Of a DNA stretch of 43,209 nucleotides, positions 1-11,258 are shown piece by piece. Under the pieces are notes generated by a model. It had not been told where the DNA came from and searched no databases. It worked only from the letters and a program-made list of their open reading frames with translations. Made by a program: the position numbers and the translations under genes. This stretch comes from Clostridiales bacterium (GTDB lineage: Bacteria > Bacillota > Clostridia > Lachnospirales > Lachnospiraceae), in assembly GCA_012520815.1 (NCBI GenBank), contig JAAYNM010000045.1, forward strand, positions 1 through 43,209, in the 5' to 3' direction. Each line of letters begins with the position of its first letter. Within the stretch, counting starts at the first letter, position 1.

Positions 1-165
1 ACTGTAGGTGCAAAGAATGCTGATGGTAAGTATGAAGCAACAACACCACAGGCGGCTGCAGCACCAAAAACAGCTGATAGCACAAACATTGCTCTTATCA
101 TCGCAGTTATGGCTGCTATGGGATGTGTAGTAGTTGCTACATCAAAGAAGAAAGCTAACAGATAG
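1..165 (+). CDS. C-terminal end of a surface protein with a sortase-type sorting signal (partial)
   Basis: Only the last 54 codons are in the window, reading in frame from base 1 to a TAG stop at 163-165. The visible tail has an Ala/Thr/Pro-rich stretch, then APKTADSTN, about 20 hydrophobic residues (roughly NIALIIAVMAAMGCVVVA) and a basic end (KKKANR). That order (motif, membrane segment, positive tail) is the layout of a cell-wall sorting signal; APKTAD would be a variant of LPxTG. I infer an extracellular protein anchored covalently to the wall, but the function of the missing N-terminal part cannot be told. A good terminator follows, so it is probably not co-transcribed with the pullulanase gene downstream. 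Confidence 0.75.
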   Translation, partial: TVGAKNADGKYEATTPQAAAAPKTADSTNIALIIAVMAAMGCVVVATSKKKANR

Positions 166-200
166 TTTGAATCTTGAAATATAATTAAGACTTTAGAGAA

Positions 201-233
201 AGTCCTTACACATTATTTGTAAGGACTTTTTTT
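201..233 (+). terminator. Rho-independent terminator after the surface protein gene
   Basis: AGTCCTTACA and TGTAAGGACT form a perfect 10-bp stem around a 7-nt loop, followed by a run of seven T. It lies 36 bases after the stop codon. Confidence 0.9.
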
Positions 234-386
234 ACCTAGAAAACACAGTTTTACCTCATTATGTTTGGATACCTGGCTACAGGTTTGAAAATCCATATAA
301 AGCTAAGATTTATTATATATAATAATATTATTTTATGTGATACTCTTAGCGGGAAAGAAAGACAAAGAGAAGGAGGGACTATTTTC

Positions 387-3300
387 ATGAAAAATGTGAA
401 AAGAAGAGTTCACGCATTGTTCCTTGCAGTAGTTATGATGATTACTGGTGTGTTATGTTACTATACACCAGCAACCGAAGTAAGTGCAGCAGGATCATCA
501 AAGGTAATTTTCCACTACCAAAGAGAAGATAAAAATTACGACGGATGGGATATTTACTGCTGGGAGGCAGAGCCATCTGGTGGTGCTAAAGCTGTAGCAT
601 TTACAGCTGAAGACAGTTACGGTAAAATAGCAATTTACGAAACAAGCGCAGATATTTCATCTTTAGGCTTTATCGTTCGCCAAGGTGGAGCCGATTGGTC
701 TAGCAAGGATATTGCGGATGACAGATTTGTGACAGTAACTAATGGCGTAGCAGAAGTTTGGCTTACAAGTGGTGTTGAATCATATGACATTACAGCTCCA
801 GCAGGATATGAACCATTTGATATGTCAAAGGTTGGCAATACTACAGGTGAATCTACAGCAACACCAACAGGTGAAGGGGATCTCTCAATTAGGCTTCATT
901 ATCATAGATATGATGAAATATATGATAACTGGAATGTTTGGATGTGGCCTGAAGCTGGCGATGGCGAAAGAGTAGACTTTACTGGTGCAGACGAATTTGG
1001 TCCTTATTTAATTAAAAATGTTGATGCATCAGTAGCAAAATATGGTTTCATTGTTAGACTTAATGAATGGGATCAAAAAGATTGTGATATGGATAGATTT
1101 ATCGATACAACAAAGGCAGTAGATGGTGTAGTTGATGTTTGGATTGTTCAAGCAGACGAAACAATTTACTATGATTACAGTGAAGTAGATTTATCACCAA
1201 GATTCCTTGGCGCTTCTCTTGTAACAGCAAAGAGAATTGCAGTTAAGACTACAACACCTATTGATACAGAAGATCCAGAATCAGTTAAATTATTTACAGT
1301 AAAAGATACTGATGGTAACGAATACGAGATTATGAATGTATTCTCTACAGCAGGTGTTTCAAGCTCATTTAACATTAATATGCAGGAGCCACTTGATCTT
1401 GGAAAGAGCTATGTTTTAAGTTCAGAAGAGTACGGTGAAACAGCTATCACATTCGGTGAGGTTTACTCTTCATCAGACTTTGAGGAAGCATATACTTACG
1501 AAGGCGATGACCTTGGTGCAAACTGGTCAGCAGATAGCACAACATTTAAGGTTTGGTCACCATCTGCATCTAAAATTGTTTTAAATCTCTATGACAATGG
1601 CACAGATGGAGATGCATACGAAACAGTAGAAATGACTAGAGGCGAAAAAGGCGTTTGGGAAGCTACAGTTTCCGGCGATTTAAACAAAGTTTATTACACA
1701 TATACAATAACAAATGCTGGTGCAGAAAGAGAAGCAGTAGATCTTTATGCTCGAACAACAGGCGTTAATGGTAAACGTGGTATGGTTATTAATCTTGCTT
1801 CAACAAATCCAGATGGATGGGAAAATGACAAGAGACCAGAATACATTAAATCAAATGCTGACGCTATTATCTATGAATTACACATTAGAGATTTCACTAT
1901 TGATGAAAGCTCGGGCGTAACAAACAAAGGTAAGTACATTGGACTTGCAGAGACAGGAACAAAGAACTCTGCTGGTTTATCAACAGCACTTGACTACATT
2001 GTAGATTTAGGTATTACTCATGTTCAGGTATTACCTATGTATGATTATTCTCCAAACTCAGTAGATGAGACAAAGCTTGACCAAGAGCAGTTCAACTGGG
2101 GATATGATCCATACAACTACAATGCTCCAGAAGGTTCATACTCAACAGATCCATACAATGGTGAAGTTAGAATTAACGAAATGAAACAAATGATTCAGGC
2201 ATTCCATGCAAATGACATTGGCGTAATTATGGACGTTGTTTACAACCATACAGCTGAATCAGAAAATTCATACTTCCAGATGACAGTACCAGATTACTTC
2301 TACAGAATGACAGAAGATGGAAACTTTTCTAATGCTTCTGGTTGTGGTAACGAAGTAGCATCTAATCGTTCAATGGTTAGAAAATACATCGTTGATTCAG
2401 TAGTTTACTGGGCAAGCGAATATCATATTGACGGTTTCAGATTTGACCTTATGGGTATTCATGATATCGAAACTATGATAGCAGTAAGAGATGCATTACA
2501 CGAAATTGATCCAGACATCATGGTTTATGGTGAAGGATGGACAGGTGGAGATAGTACTCTTTCAGCAGCAGAACGTGCAATGAAGGTTAATGTAGAACTT
2601 ATGGATAAAGTTGGTGCGTTTAGTGATGATATTAGAGATGGTATCAAAGGTAGCGTATTTGACAAAAAAGATAAGGGATTTGCTACAGGTAAATCAGGTC
2701 AAGAAGAAAGAATTAAATCAGGTGTAGTTGGTGCAACTCCATATGAAGGTATCAACTGGTCAGCAACTGGCACAGACCTTGGTGCATCATGGACAGCTTC
2801 ACCAGTTCAGGCAATTAACTATGTTTCTTGTCATGATAACTTAACACTTTGGGATAAACTTTCATCATCTAATCCAGATGATACAGATGCAGTTAGACTT
2901 GCAATGAACAAGTTAAGCGCAAGTATTGTTTACACGGCACAGGGTGTACCATTTATGCTTTCAGGTGAAGAAATTTTACGTAGCAAGCCAAATGATACAA
3001 ACACAGGCTTTGTAGAAAATAGTTACAAGTCTTCTGATTACACAAACAGCATTAAGTGGGATACATTATCAGATGAATTAGTTGCTGATTCTCTTGCATA
3101 TTACAAGGGATTAATTGCATTCAGAAAAGCTCACGCTGGACTTAGAATGACAACAGCCGAAGACGTATCTACTAACCTTGTATTCCTTAGTGATCTTGGT
3201 GAAAATGTGGTTGGATTTGTAATTGAAAATCAGCCAAACAACGAATGTTCAGATGTTATCTGTGTTATCTACAACGCAAACACAGAGGCAGTAGATGTTA

Positions 3301-3893
3301 AAGTACCAGACGGCGAATGGAAAGTTTGCATCAAAAATGGTGTAGCTGGAACAGATGCTATTGAAACATTTACAGGAAATTCAGTTAAAGTAGATGGTAT
3401 TTCATGTCTTGCTATGGTTCAGGGCGATTTACTTCCAAAAGATACAGTTAAAGATGATTCTTCATCATTCCCAACAGGACTTATTGTACTTATTGTTGTA
3501 ATCGTACTTATTCTTATCGCTGGTATTGTATTCTTCATCATAAAGAAAAAAGGCAATAAGAAAGAAGAAGATGCAGCAGATGTAACTACAGGAGCAACTG
3601 CAACCGCAGCAGCAACCACAGCTACAACAGATGTAGAAGCAGCTCCAGAAGTAGCTCCAGTAGTAACACCAGTAGAAGAACTTGGAATTATTGATGTTTC
3701 ATTAGAAGAAGTTGGAGAAGATGTAGCAGCAGTTATAGCTACACTTGTAGAAACAACAGACCTTACAACAGAAGAAGCAACTGCTAAAACACAGGCAGTT
3801 CCAGTTATCATAAAGTCAGGTTTATCTGCAACAGAAGCAGCATCAATCAAGGTTCAACTTGAAGCTGTAGGAGCAAAAGTTACATTACACTAA
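387..3893 (+). CDS. pulA: Membrane-anchored type I pullulanase with a cytoplasmic L7/L12-like tail
   Basis: Secreted alpha-1,6-glucan debranching enzyme (GH13 pullulanase) of 1168 aa. I chose ATG 387 because AGAAGGAGGG lies just before it and a signal peptide (MKNVKRR, hydrophobic core, VSAA) begins there; the open frame extends upstream to 261 without support. Domain order: two CBM41-like starch-binding modules (about 40-130 and 165-260, with HYQREDKNYDGW and HYHRYDEIYDNW), a CBM48-like module (about 380-460), then the catalytic barrel. Visible motifs are YELHIRDF (from 496), DVVYNH (616-621), GFRFDLMG with nucleophile D687, YGEGW with acid/base E716, and CHDN with H816 and D817. A membrane helix lies at about 1030-1055, followed by KKKGNKKEED, an Ala/Thr linker, and residues 1098-1168 that align without gaps to the L7/L12 C-terminal domain. 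The enzyme should therefore sit outside and the L7/L12-like domain inside. The pullulanase call is firm; the role of the tail is unknown. Confidence 0.93.
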   Translation: MKNVKRRVHALFLAVVMMITGVLCYYTPATEVSAAGSSKVIFHYQREDKNYDGWDIYCWEAEPSGGAKAVAFTAEDSYGKIAIYETSADISSLGFIVRQGGADWSSKDIADDRFVTVTNGVAEVWLTSGVESYDITAPAGYEPFDMSKVGNTTGESTATPTGEGDLSIRLHYHRYDEIYDNWNVWMWPEAGDGERVDFTGADEFGPYLIKNVDASVAKYGFIVRLNEWDQKDCDMDRFIDTTKAVDGVVDVWIVQADETIYYDYSEVDLSPRFLGASLVTAKRIAVKTTTPIDTEDPESVKLFTVKDTDGNEYEIMNVFSTAGVSSSFNINMQEPLDLGKSYVLSSEEYGETAITFGEVYSSSDFEEAYTYEGDDLGANWSADSTTFKVWSPSASKIVLNLYDNGTDGDAYETVEMTRGEKGVWEATVSGDLNKVYYTYTITNAGAEREAVDLYARTTGVNGKRGMVINLASTNPDGWENDKRPEYIKSNADAIIYELHIRDFTIDESSGVTNKGKYIGLAETGTKNSAGLSTALDYIVDLGITHVQVLPMYDYSPNSVDETKLDQEQFNWGYDPYNYNAPEGSYSTDPYNGEVRINEMKQMIQAFHANDIGVIMDVVYNHTAESENSYFQMTVPDYFYRMTEDGNFSNASGCGNEVASNRSMVRKYIVDSVVYWASEYHIDGFRFDLMGIHDIETMIAVRDALHEIDPDIMVYGEGWTGGDSTLSAAERAMKVNVELMDKVGAFSDDIRDGIKGSVFDKKDKGFATGKSGQEERIKSGVVGATPYEGINWSATGTDLGASWTASPVQAINYVSCHDNLTLWDKLSSSNPDDTDAVRLAMNKLSASIVYTAQGVPFMLSGEEILRSKPNDTNTGFVENSYKSSDYTNSIKWDTLSDELVADSLAYYKGLIAFRKAHAGLRMTTAEDVSTNLVFLSDLGENVVGFVIENQPNNECSDVICVIYNANTEAVDVKVPDGEWKVCIKNGVAGTDAIETFTGNSVKVDGISCLAMVQGDLLPKDTVKDDSSSFPTGLIVLIVVIVLILIAGIVFFIIKKKGNKKEEDAADVTTGATATAAATTATTDVEAAPEVAPVVTPVEELGIIDVSLEEVGEDVAAVIATLVETTDLTTEEATAKTQAVPVIIKSGLSATEAASIKVQLEAVGAKVTLH

Positions 3894-3921
3894 TATAAAA
3901 TTAAATCTTTAAGTTTATTTT

Positions 3922-3956
3922 AAAGGCAACATATCAATAGATATGTTGCCTTTTTT
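3922..3956 (+). terminator. Terminator after pulA
   Basis: AAAGGCAACATAT and ATATGTTGCCTTT form a 13-bp stem with a 6-nt loop (CAATAG), followed by T residues. It starts 28 bases after the pulA stop. Confidence 0.9.
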
Positions 3957-4045
3957 GTGTCCAAAATCTGTTATGTTTTGTGCTTTTATCTTTTTATGTT
4001 GTTATATTAATAAACGATGTAAAAGTATGCAAAAGAAGTTTGATT

Positions 4046-4486
4046 ATGCTTTTGACAGTTATATGCGCTGGATGTGGAAAAAAAGGAGCGGATAGTAAGG
4101 AAAGTAACAGTAACCGAACCACCGAGAATCAACCCACAACTACAGAAACTAAAGAGGAAGTTACCAAAGACTTCAATGTTAGTGCAGTGAAGATTGGAGT
4201 ATATTTTGGTGGTGAGGAATATACTGGTGAAAACGTCGATGATATTAGAGTATTAACAGCAGTTCTTGATGGGATGACCAAGGTTGATTCCTACAACGAC
4301 CTAGAGGGTGGCTATAATGTAAACCTCTACGTGGATGATAATATTAAATATGAAATCGTAGTTATTGGAAACGAAATAAGATTAATGGAAGGTGAGGACA
4401 GGTATTTAAAAGAGATATCTGCCAAAGAATCCTCAGAGATTGTAGAAATGCTTAAAGTGTATTATCCAGGAGATTTAGAAGATTAA
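4046..4486 (+). CDS. Small putative lipoprotein, start uncertain
   Basis: Unrecognised protein, about 146 aa from ATG 4046. It begins with a short hydrophobic stretch ending ICAGC, a poor but possible lipobox (Cys at -3), then a Lys/Ser/Asn/Thr-rich linker and a compact domain of about 105 residues (from FNVSAVKIG to YYPGDLED). No start is convincing: ATG 4046 has only a weak AAAAGAAG before it and no basic residues ahead of the hydrophobic part, and the in-frame GTG at 3980 has no ribosome binding site. Reading from ATG 4027 in another frame gives MQKKF, which would join the lipoprotein signal if one base near 4042 were missing. The gene may therefore carry a frameshift or a base error. It stands alone between two terminators. 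Confidence 0.55.
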   Translation: MLLTVICAGCGKKGADSKESNSNRTTENQPTTTETKEEVTKDFNVSAVKIGVYFGGEEYTGENVDDIRVLTAVLDGMTKVDSYNDLEGGYNVNLYVDDNIKYEIVVIGNEIRLMEGEDRYLKEISAKESSEIVEMLKVYYPGDLED

Positions 4487-4533
4487 ATATGTAGTAATGG
4501 TTAAATACTGCATGAATATTGTGCCAAACAAAT

Positions 4534-4575
4534 ACCCCATCCATTCAGATGAACTTCTGAGTAGATGGGGTTTCA
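4534..4575. terminator. Probable bidirectional terminator between convergent genes
   Basis: ACCCCATC pairs with GATGGGGT, and inside it TCAGA pairs with TCTGA, giving a nested hairpin. It lies between the plus-strand lipoprotein gene and the minus-strand HAD gene. The T tract is short on both strands (TTTC on plus, ATTTG on minus). Confidence 0.65.
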
Positions 4576-4580
4576 TAATC

Positions 4581-5372
4581 CTATATAATTTGAAATTTCT
4601 CTAATGCATTGAAGATTCCATCCTCATAAATAGAATCAGTCACATTAGGAATGTGTTCTAGCAAATCTTTCGATGAATTTCCCATCGCAATACCGCAACC
4701 GACAAAACGTAACATATCAATATCATTCAGACTATCTCCGAAAGCATAGGTATTCTCTTGTTCAATTCCCATATGTTCCAAATATTTTTCAATACCAATA
4801 GCTTTGTTGGTATACATTGGAATAAATTCAAACAGTAAGCGACCGTGCTGTATAATATTAAAGTCAGAAGAATATTTGTCCATAAGCATTTCTTTGTTAC
4901 ATTCGGCACCAGGTCTACAACTTACCTTTGCAACATTTAATTGGCTGTAATCATCAGGTATTGGCTGCAAACCGATACTTGCTTGTCCGAAATAGCTAGA
5001 AAGAACCTTTAAATATGATTCATCCTCTACATCATTGTCAAAATAAGAGCATAAATGACCCTCAGGAAGTGGGATAAAGCCAGCATTTCTCATATCAGTA
5101 ATAAGTTCCATAGCTATGGCATTGTCAAGATTTTTGCAGTAGATATTTTCACCATTGCATTCGACGTAAGTACCTGCACCTGCAATAATGCCGTCAAATC
5201 CAAGGGAAATAATATTGTCAGGAACCATTGACCTTGCCCTGCCAGTGCAGATAACAACCTGTACACCCGCCTTTTTTAGCTTGTCTATAGCCTCAATAGT
5301 AGATGCGGGAACTCCACAATCGGGCAAAAACAGCGTGCCATCTATATCAAAAAATACAGCTTTCTTTTTCAT
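4581..5372 (-). CDS. HAD-superfamily (Cof-type, subfamily IIB) phosphatase
   Basis: Predicted cytoplasmic Mg-dependent phosphatase of 263 aa, of the kind that hydrolyses sugar phosphates and related small phosphomonoesters. The HAD motifs are FFDIDGTLF near the N-terminus (D9 nucleophile, D11), ICTGRA (motif II), a Lys in NKAIGIEKYL (motif III) and FGDSLNDIDML (motif IV). The cap insertion between motifs II and III fits subfamily IIB. The start at 5372 is preceded by GAGGA at proper spacing; the frame continues 12 codons further upstream without a ribosome binding site. The gene is monocistronic and diverges from the DNA glycosylase gene. The true substrate cannot be predicted. Confidence 0.88.
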   Translation of the reverse strand: MKKKAVFFDIDGTLFLPDCGVPASTIEAIDKLKKAGVQVVICTGRARSMVPDNIISLGFDGIIAGAGTYVECNGENIYCKNLDNAIAMELITDMRNAGFIPLPEGHLCSYFDNDVEDESYLKVLSSYFGQASIGLQPIPDDYSQLNVAKVSCRPGAECNKEMLMDKYSSDFNIIQHGRLLFEFIPMYTNKAIGIEKYLEHMGIEQENTYAFGDSLNDIDMLRFVGCGIAMGNSSKDLLEHIPNVTDSIYEDGIFNALEKFQII

Positions 5373-5691
5373 TTGAATCCTCAACTTTCTGTAGATGCAA
5401 AATTTCATCCTTATTTCTAATTTTTATTTAAATAGTTTTTTTGATAGCTTTATTTGAATATTTGTGCCAGTACTATCTTAACTATAATGGATGATTTACG
5501 CAAGTGTTACTTTTAGGTAGTGTTGTTTTTAGGGAAATTCCCTTATAAATCAAAAAAGGCTAGTAAGACAGTAGAATTTTATGGTATACTAGACCAGTCG
5601 CAGGCATAATAATCATAATAGCATAATAAAACACAAATCAAGTAATTATACGGATATTGTGATTTATATAAATGAATTGGATGTATTAGAT
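5373..5691. other. Intergenic region between divergent genes
   Basis: About 320 bases of AT-rich DNA with no credible gene. It should hold the promoters of both flanking genes. On the plus strand TGGTATACT at 5582-5590 is a good extended -10 box for the glycosylase gene, although no convincing -35 box sits upstream. AGGGAAATTCCCT at 5531-5543 is a short perfect palindrome of unknown meaning. Confidence 0.5.
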
Positions 5692-6552
5692 ATGAAAATT
5701 ACAGAATTTAAAGATAAACTTGTACTAGAGCAGGTAGCGGATTTTGATGTTGGTCAGACATTGGAGTGTGGTCAATGTTTCAACTTTGAGAAGCTAAAAG
5801 AGAATGAGTATGTGGTGTTGGCACTGGGGCATTTACTTCACATTAAGCAAGTTGCAGATACAGTGACAATGTTTAATACTACACTTGATGAGTACGAACT
5901 GATTTGGAAGAATTACTTTGATTTGGATAGAGATTATGGCGATATAAAAAGGACTCTCAAAGAGGCTGATGAGCTTCTTGTCCCTGCTATTGATGCAAAG
6001 TGGGGAGTTCATATCCTGAATCAAGAATTTTCTGAAAACCTAATGTCTTTTATTATTTCTCAAACAAAGCAAATAACCCAGATTAAACAAATTGTTAGGA
6101 TGATTTCTGAAAAATTCGGGGAATTTGCAGGTGAGATTGATGGCAAGAAGTACTACTTGTTTCCAGAGATTTCAGTATTGAAAAATATGACTCAACAAGA
6201 TTTTTTGGATTGCAAAACAGGATTTAGAGCCCCATACCTTGTAAATGCTGCAGCATTTTTAACACCGGAGATGAATGGAGAATATTTTAGCAGCAAGACC
6301 TACGAAGAAGCTAAAAAGGAACTTCTGTCCATCAAGGGAGTAGGCGAGAAGGTTGCTAATTGTGTGCTGCTTTTTTCATTAGGATATAGGAACGCATTTC
6401 CTGTTGATGTATGGATTAAGCGAACAATGGAAGACTTGTATTTCCACAAAGATACTAGGGTAGATATTATCCAAAAATTTGGAGAAGAACGCTTTGGTGA
6501 TTTGGGTGGATACGCTCAACAGTACTTATTTTATTATGGTAAATCTAAATAA
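5692..6552 (+). CDS. 8-oxoguanine DNA glycosylase (Ogg1-like, HhH-GPD family)
   Basis: Base-excision repair enzyme of 286 aa predicted to remove 8-oxoguanine and nick the strand. The N-terminal part (FDVGQTLECGQCFNF) resembles the Ogg1 N-terminal domain; the helix-hairpin-helix reads IKGVGEKVANC and is followed by AFPVDVWIKR. K220 and D239 are 19 residues apart, matching catalytic Lys249 and Asp268 of human OGG1. The start is not certain: ATG 5692 gives the usual N-terminus, while GTG 5659 in frame would add 11 residues; neither has a strong ribosome binding site. It is transcribed alone, ahead of groES. Confidence 0.88.
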   Translation: MKITEFKDKLVLEQVADFDVGQTLECGQCFNFEKLKENEYVVLALGHLLHIKQVADTVTMFNTTLDEYELIWKNYFDLDRDYGDIKRTLKEADELLVPAIDAKWGVHILNQEFSENLMSFIISQTKQITQIKQIVRMISEKFGEFAGEIDGKKYYLFPEISVLKNMTQQDFLDCKTGFRAPYLVNAAAFLTPEMNGEYFSSKTYEEAKKELLSIKGVGEKVANCVLLFSLGYRNAFPVDVWIKRTMEDLYFHKDTRVDIIQKFGEERFGDLGGYAQQYLFYYGKSK

Positions 6553-6622
6553 TCTGTAATAAATGATTTACTTAAAAAAATTAATATTTTATAAAATGAA
6601 CAAAAATAGTACTTTAGTACTA

Positions 6623-6651
6623 TTGAAATAATTAATCTTTGGAATTAAAAT
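6623..6651 (+). promoter_or_regulatory. SigA-type promoter of groESL
   Basis: TTGAAA (6623-6628), a 17-base spacer and TAAAAT (6646-6651). The predicted transcription start at about 6658 lies just before the CIRCE operator, so HrcA bound there would block transcription. Confidence 0.75.
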
Positions 6652-6663
6652 ACATTACAGAGG

Positions 6664-6690
6664 TTAGCACTCAAACAAAAAGAGTGCTAA
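6664..6690 (+). promoter_or_regulatory. CIRCE operator (HrcA binding site)
   Basis: TTAGCACTC, nine spacer bases and GAGTGCTAA: an exact match to the CIRCE inverted repeat that binds the heat-shock repressor HrcA. It lies between the promoter and groES. The hrcA gene is not in this window. Confidence 0.97.
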
Positions 6691-6728
6691 CAGAATAAAA
6701 ATAACAGTCAGATAGGAGGACATTCAAA

Positions 6729-6992
6729 ATGAAATTAATACCATTAGGAGACAGATTAGTACTTAAGCAAGCAGTTGCAGAGGAAACAACGAAGTCAGGT
6801 ATTGTTTTACCTGGTCAGGCGCAGGAAAAACCACAAGAGGCTGTTGTAGTTGCAGTTGGTAAGGATGTTAAAGGTGAACTTAGCGAGGGCGATAAGGTTA
6901 TTTACTCTAAATACGCAGGAAGCTCAGTTAAGGTAGATGAAGAAGAACTTATGATCATTAAAGAAGAAGATATCTTAGCAGTTATTAAGTAA
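6729..6992 (+). CDS. groES: Co-chaperonin GroES
   Basis: Cap of the GroEL folding chamber, 87 aa, slightly shorter than the usual 94-97. It begins MKLIPLGDRLVLK and shows the mobile-loop region EETTKSGIVLPG and the conserved DKVIYSKYAGSSVK segment. ATAGGAGGA precedes the ATG. It is the first gene of the CIRCE-controlled groES-groEL transcript, with 85 bases to groEL. Confidence 0.97.
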   Translation: MKLIPLGDRLVLKQAVAEETTKSGIVLPGQAQEKPQEAVVVAVGKDVKGELSEGDKVIYSKYAGSSVKVDEEELMIIKEEDILAVIK

Positions 6993-6997
6993 TGAGC

Positions 6998-7029
6998 GAC
7001 GAATGTCGATCACAGGTTTTGTCTGTGAT
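6998..7029 (+). other. Two small hairpins between groES and groEL
   Basis: CGAC-gaat-GTCG is followed at once by ATCACAG-7 nt-CTGTGAT, a perfect 7-bp stem (7009-7029). There is no T run, so this is unlikely to be a full terminator; it could slow 3'-5' decay or set the ratio of the two cistrons. Inference only. Confidence 0.45.
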
Positions 7030-7071
7030 ATAATGAACGCATATAATATATTTGTTTTGAAAGGAAGGTAA

Positions 7072-8703
<1,632 letters not shown>

Positions 8704-8721
8704 ATCAAGGAGGATACCTTC

Positions 8722-9237
8722 GTGGGTGACAAATATGCAGAAGTACTTATCAAAAAGAAAACCGATAATGTTGCATTAATATGTAGACTGGTTTTAGTTC
8801 TTGTAACTATTTTTATTGCATTGATGAGCATAATGTATGTTCCATCAGTAAGCGTGCTTGTAATAACTCTATTTATATATTTGACATACATTGTATTTAA
8901 GAATACAGATGTAGAGTTTGAGTATTCATTTGTCAACGGTCAGTTGGATATAGAATGCATTTATGGTAAAAAGAAAAGAAAACCAGCAAAAAGTTTTAAC
9001 TTTGATAAACTCGAAGTATTGGCACCTGAAAAACATCAGAAGGTACTTGCTTATGAGAAACGTCAAGGAATAAAGAATTTTAATTATTCATCCGGATACG
9101 AAGATAGAGATATTTATATTGCTATTTTAGTAGGTAAGGATGGTTCACTTGGTAGGCTTATATTTGAGCCAAGCGAAGAAATGATTAAAACTATTTATTC
9201 TCATACACCAAGTAAAGTTTTTAAAACGGTTGAATAA
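8722..9237 (+). CDS. Small membrane protein, function unknown (possibly DUF6106)
   Basis: 171 aa. I chose GTG 8722 because AGGAGG sits 8 bases before it. Residues 17-60 form two adjacent membrane helices (LICRLVLVLVTIF and VLVITLFIYLTYIVF); the rest is a soluble, charged domain with KKKRKPAKSFNFDKL. It looks like the small Lachnospiraceae family annotated as DUF6106, but I name that from memory only. It starts 18 bases after groEL and is very likely read through from the groESL promoter, which suggests expression under heat or folding stress. No catalytic motif is visible. Confidence 0.7.
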   Translation: MGDKYAEVLIKKKTDNVALICRLVLVLVTIFIALMSIMYVPSVSVLVITLFIYLTYIVFKNTDVEFEYSFVNGQLDIECIYGKKKRKPAKSFNFDKLEVLAPEKHQKVLAYEKRQGIKNFNYSSGYEDRDIYIAILVGKDGSLGRLIFEPSEEMIKTIYSHTPSKVFKTVE

Positions 9238-9373
9238 ATCAAGTTTGGTAAAAATACGTAGAGGATGATGAGCAACGCAGAAAATATCCGTAATTTTCCT
9301 CGAAATCATAAATGGACTAGTCAATTCGTATAAAAATTAAAAGAATTTTTATTCAAAATAGTTAAAATCGGAA

Positions 9374-9402
9374 TTGACATATCTTTCAAAATCTATTACA
9401 AT
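9374..9402 (+). promoter_or_regulatory. Consensus SigA promoter of guaB
   Basis: TTGACA (9374-9379), a 17-base spacer and TACAAT (9397-9402). Transcription should begin near 9409, giving a leader of about 175 bases before the guaB ATG. Confidence 0.85.
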
Positions 9403-9419
9403 ACTAGCAATATTCTTTT

Positions 9420-9530
9420 ACGCGAACTTATTTTATGTAAGTTCGCGTGATTAACATAGTGGGATTTCAAAGTCAATTTGCTTCGTAGTCACTCCGTAAT
9501 TGATTTGAAATTTGATTTCAAAATACGAAA
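9420..9530 (+). promoter_or_regulatory. Structured guaB leader RNA with alternative stems
   Basis: ACGCGAACTTA (9420-9430) and TAAGTTCGCGT (9438-9448) form a perfect 11-bp hairpin at the very start of the transcript. Further on, segment A (9464-9478) pairs with segment B (9498-9511) over 14 bp with one bulge. B can pair instead with segment C (9515-9522) over 8 bp around a 3-nt loop, so the two stems exclude each other. When A:B forms, its loop carries TTCGTA (9482-9487), complementary to TACGAA (9524-9529), allowing a pseudoknot. There is no T run, and the guaB ribosome binding site is about 40 bases away, so the mechanism is unclear. Confidence 0.55.
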
Positions 9531-9575
9531 TTGTCACTTACAACCAAATACTATACTATTATTAGAAGAAAGTGA

Positions 9576-11039
<1,464 letters not shown>

Positions 11040-11056
11040 TAAAAAACAAATTATAG

Positions 11057-11089
11057 AAATGTCCTACCAGTATAGGTAGGACATTTTTT
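11057..11089 (+). terminator. Terminator after guaB
   Basis: AAATGTCCTACC and GGTAGGACATTT form a 12-bp stem with a 6-nt loop (AGTATA), followed by T residues. Confidence 0.93.
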
Positions 11090-11184
11090 ATAAAACATTA
11101 ATATGAAAAATTCCCCAAAAAAACCATTCAACAAGCTCATTTACTGGTTAATATAGAGATTATAATATATTTATAAACATTTTA

Positions 11185-11214
11185 TTGGCTAGAATATACT
11201 TGTTGTGGTAAAAT
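11185..11214 (+). promoter_or_regulatory. Likely promoter of the ABC ATPase-permease gene
   Basis: TTGGCT (11185-11190), an 18-base spacer and TAAAAT (11209-11214), about 45 bases before the ATG. The -35 box is imperfect. Confidence 0.5.
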
Positions 11215-11258
11215 CTGTCTGTAGCTTATAATGCAACGAAATTATAAAAGAGGTAAAT

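Noticed and set aside
3419-3850. 143-codon minus-strand frame opposite the pullulanase tail
   Set aside because: The Ala/Thr/Val-rich coding strand gives a Ser/Thr/Ala-rich antisense frame; no ribosome binding site.
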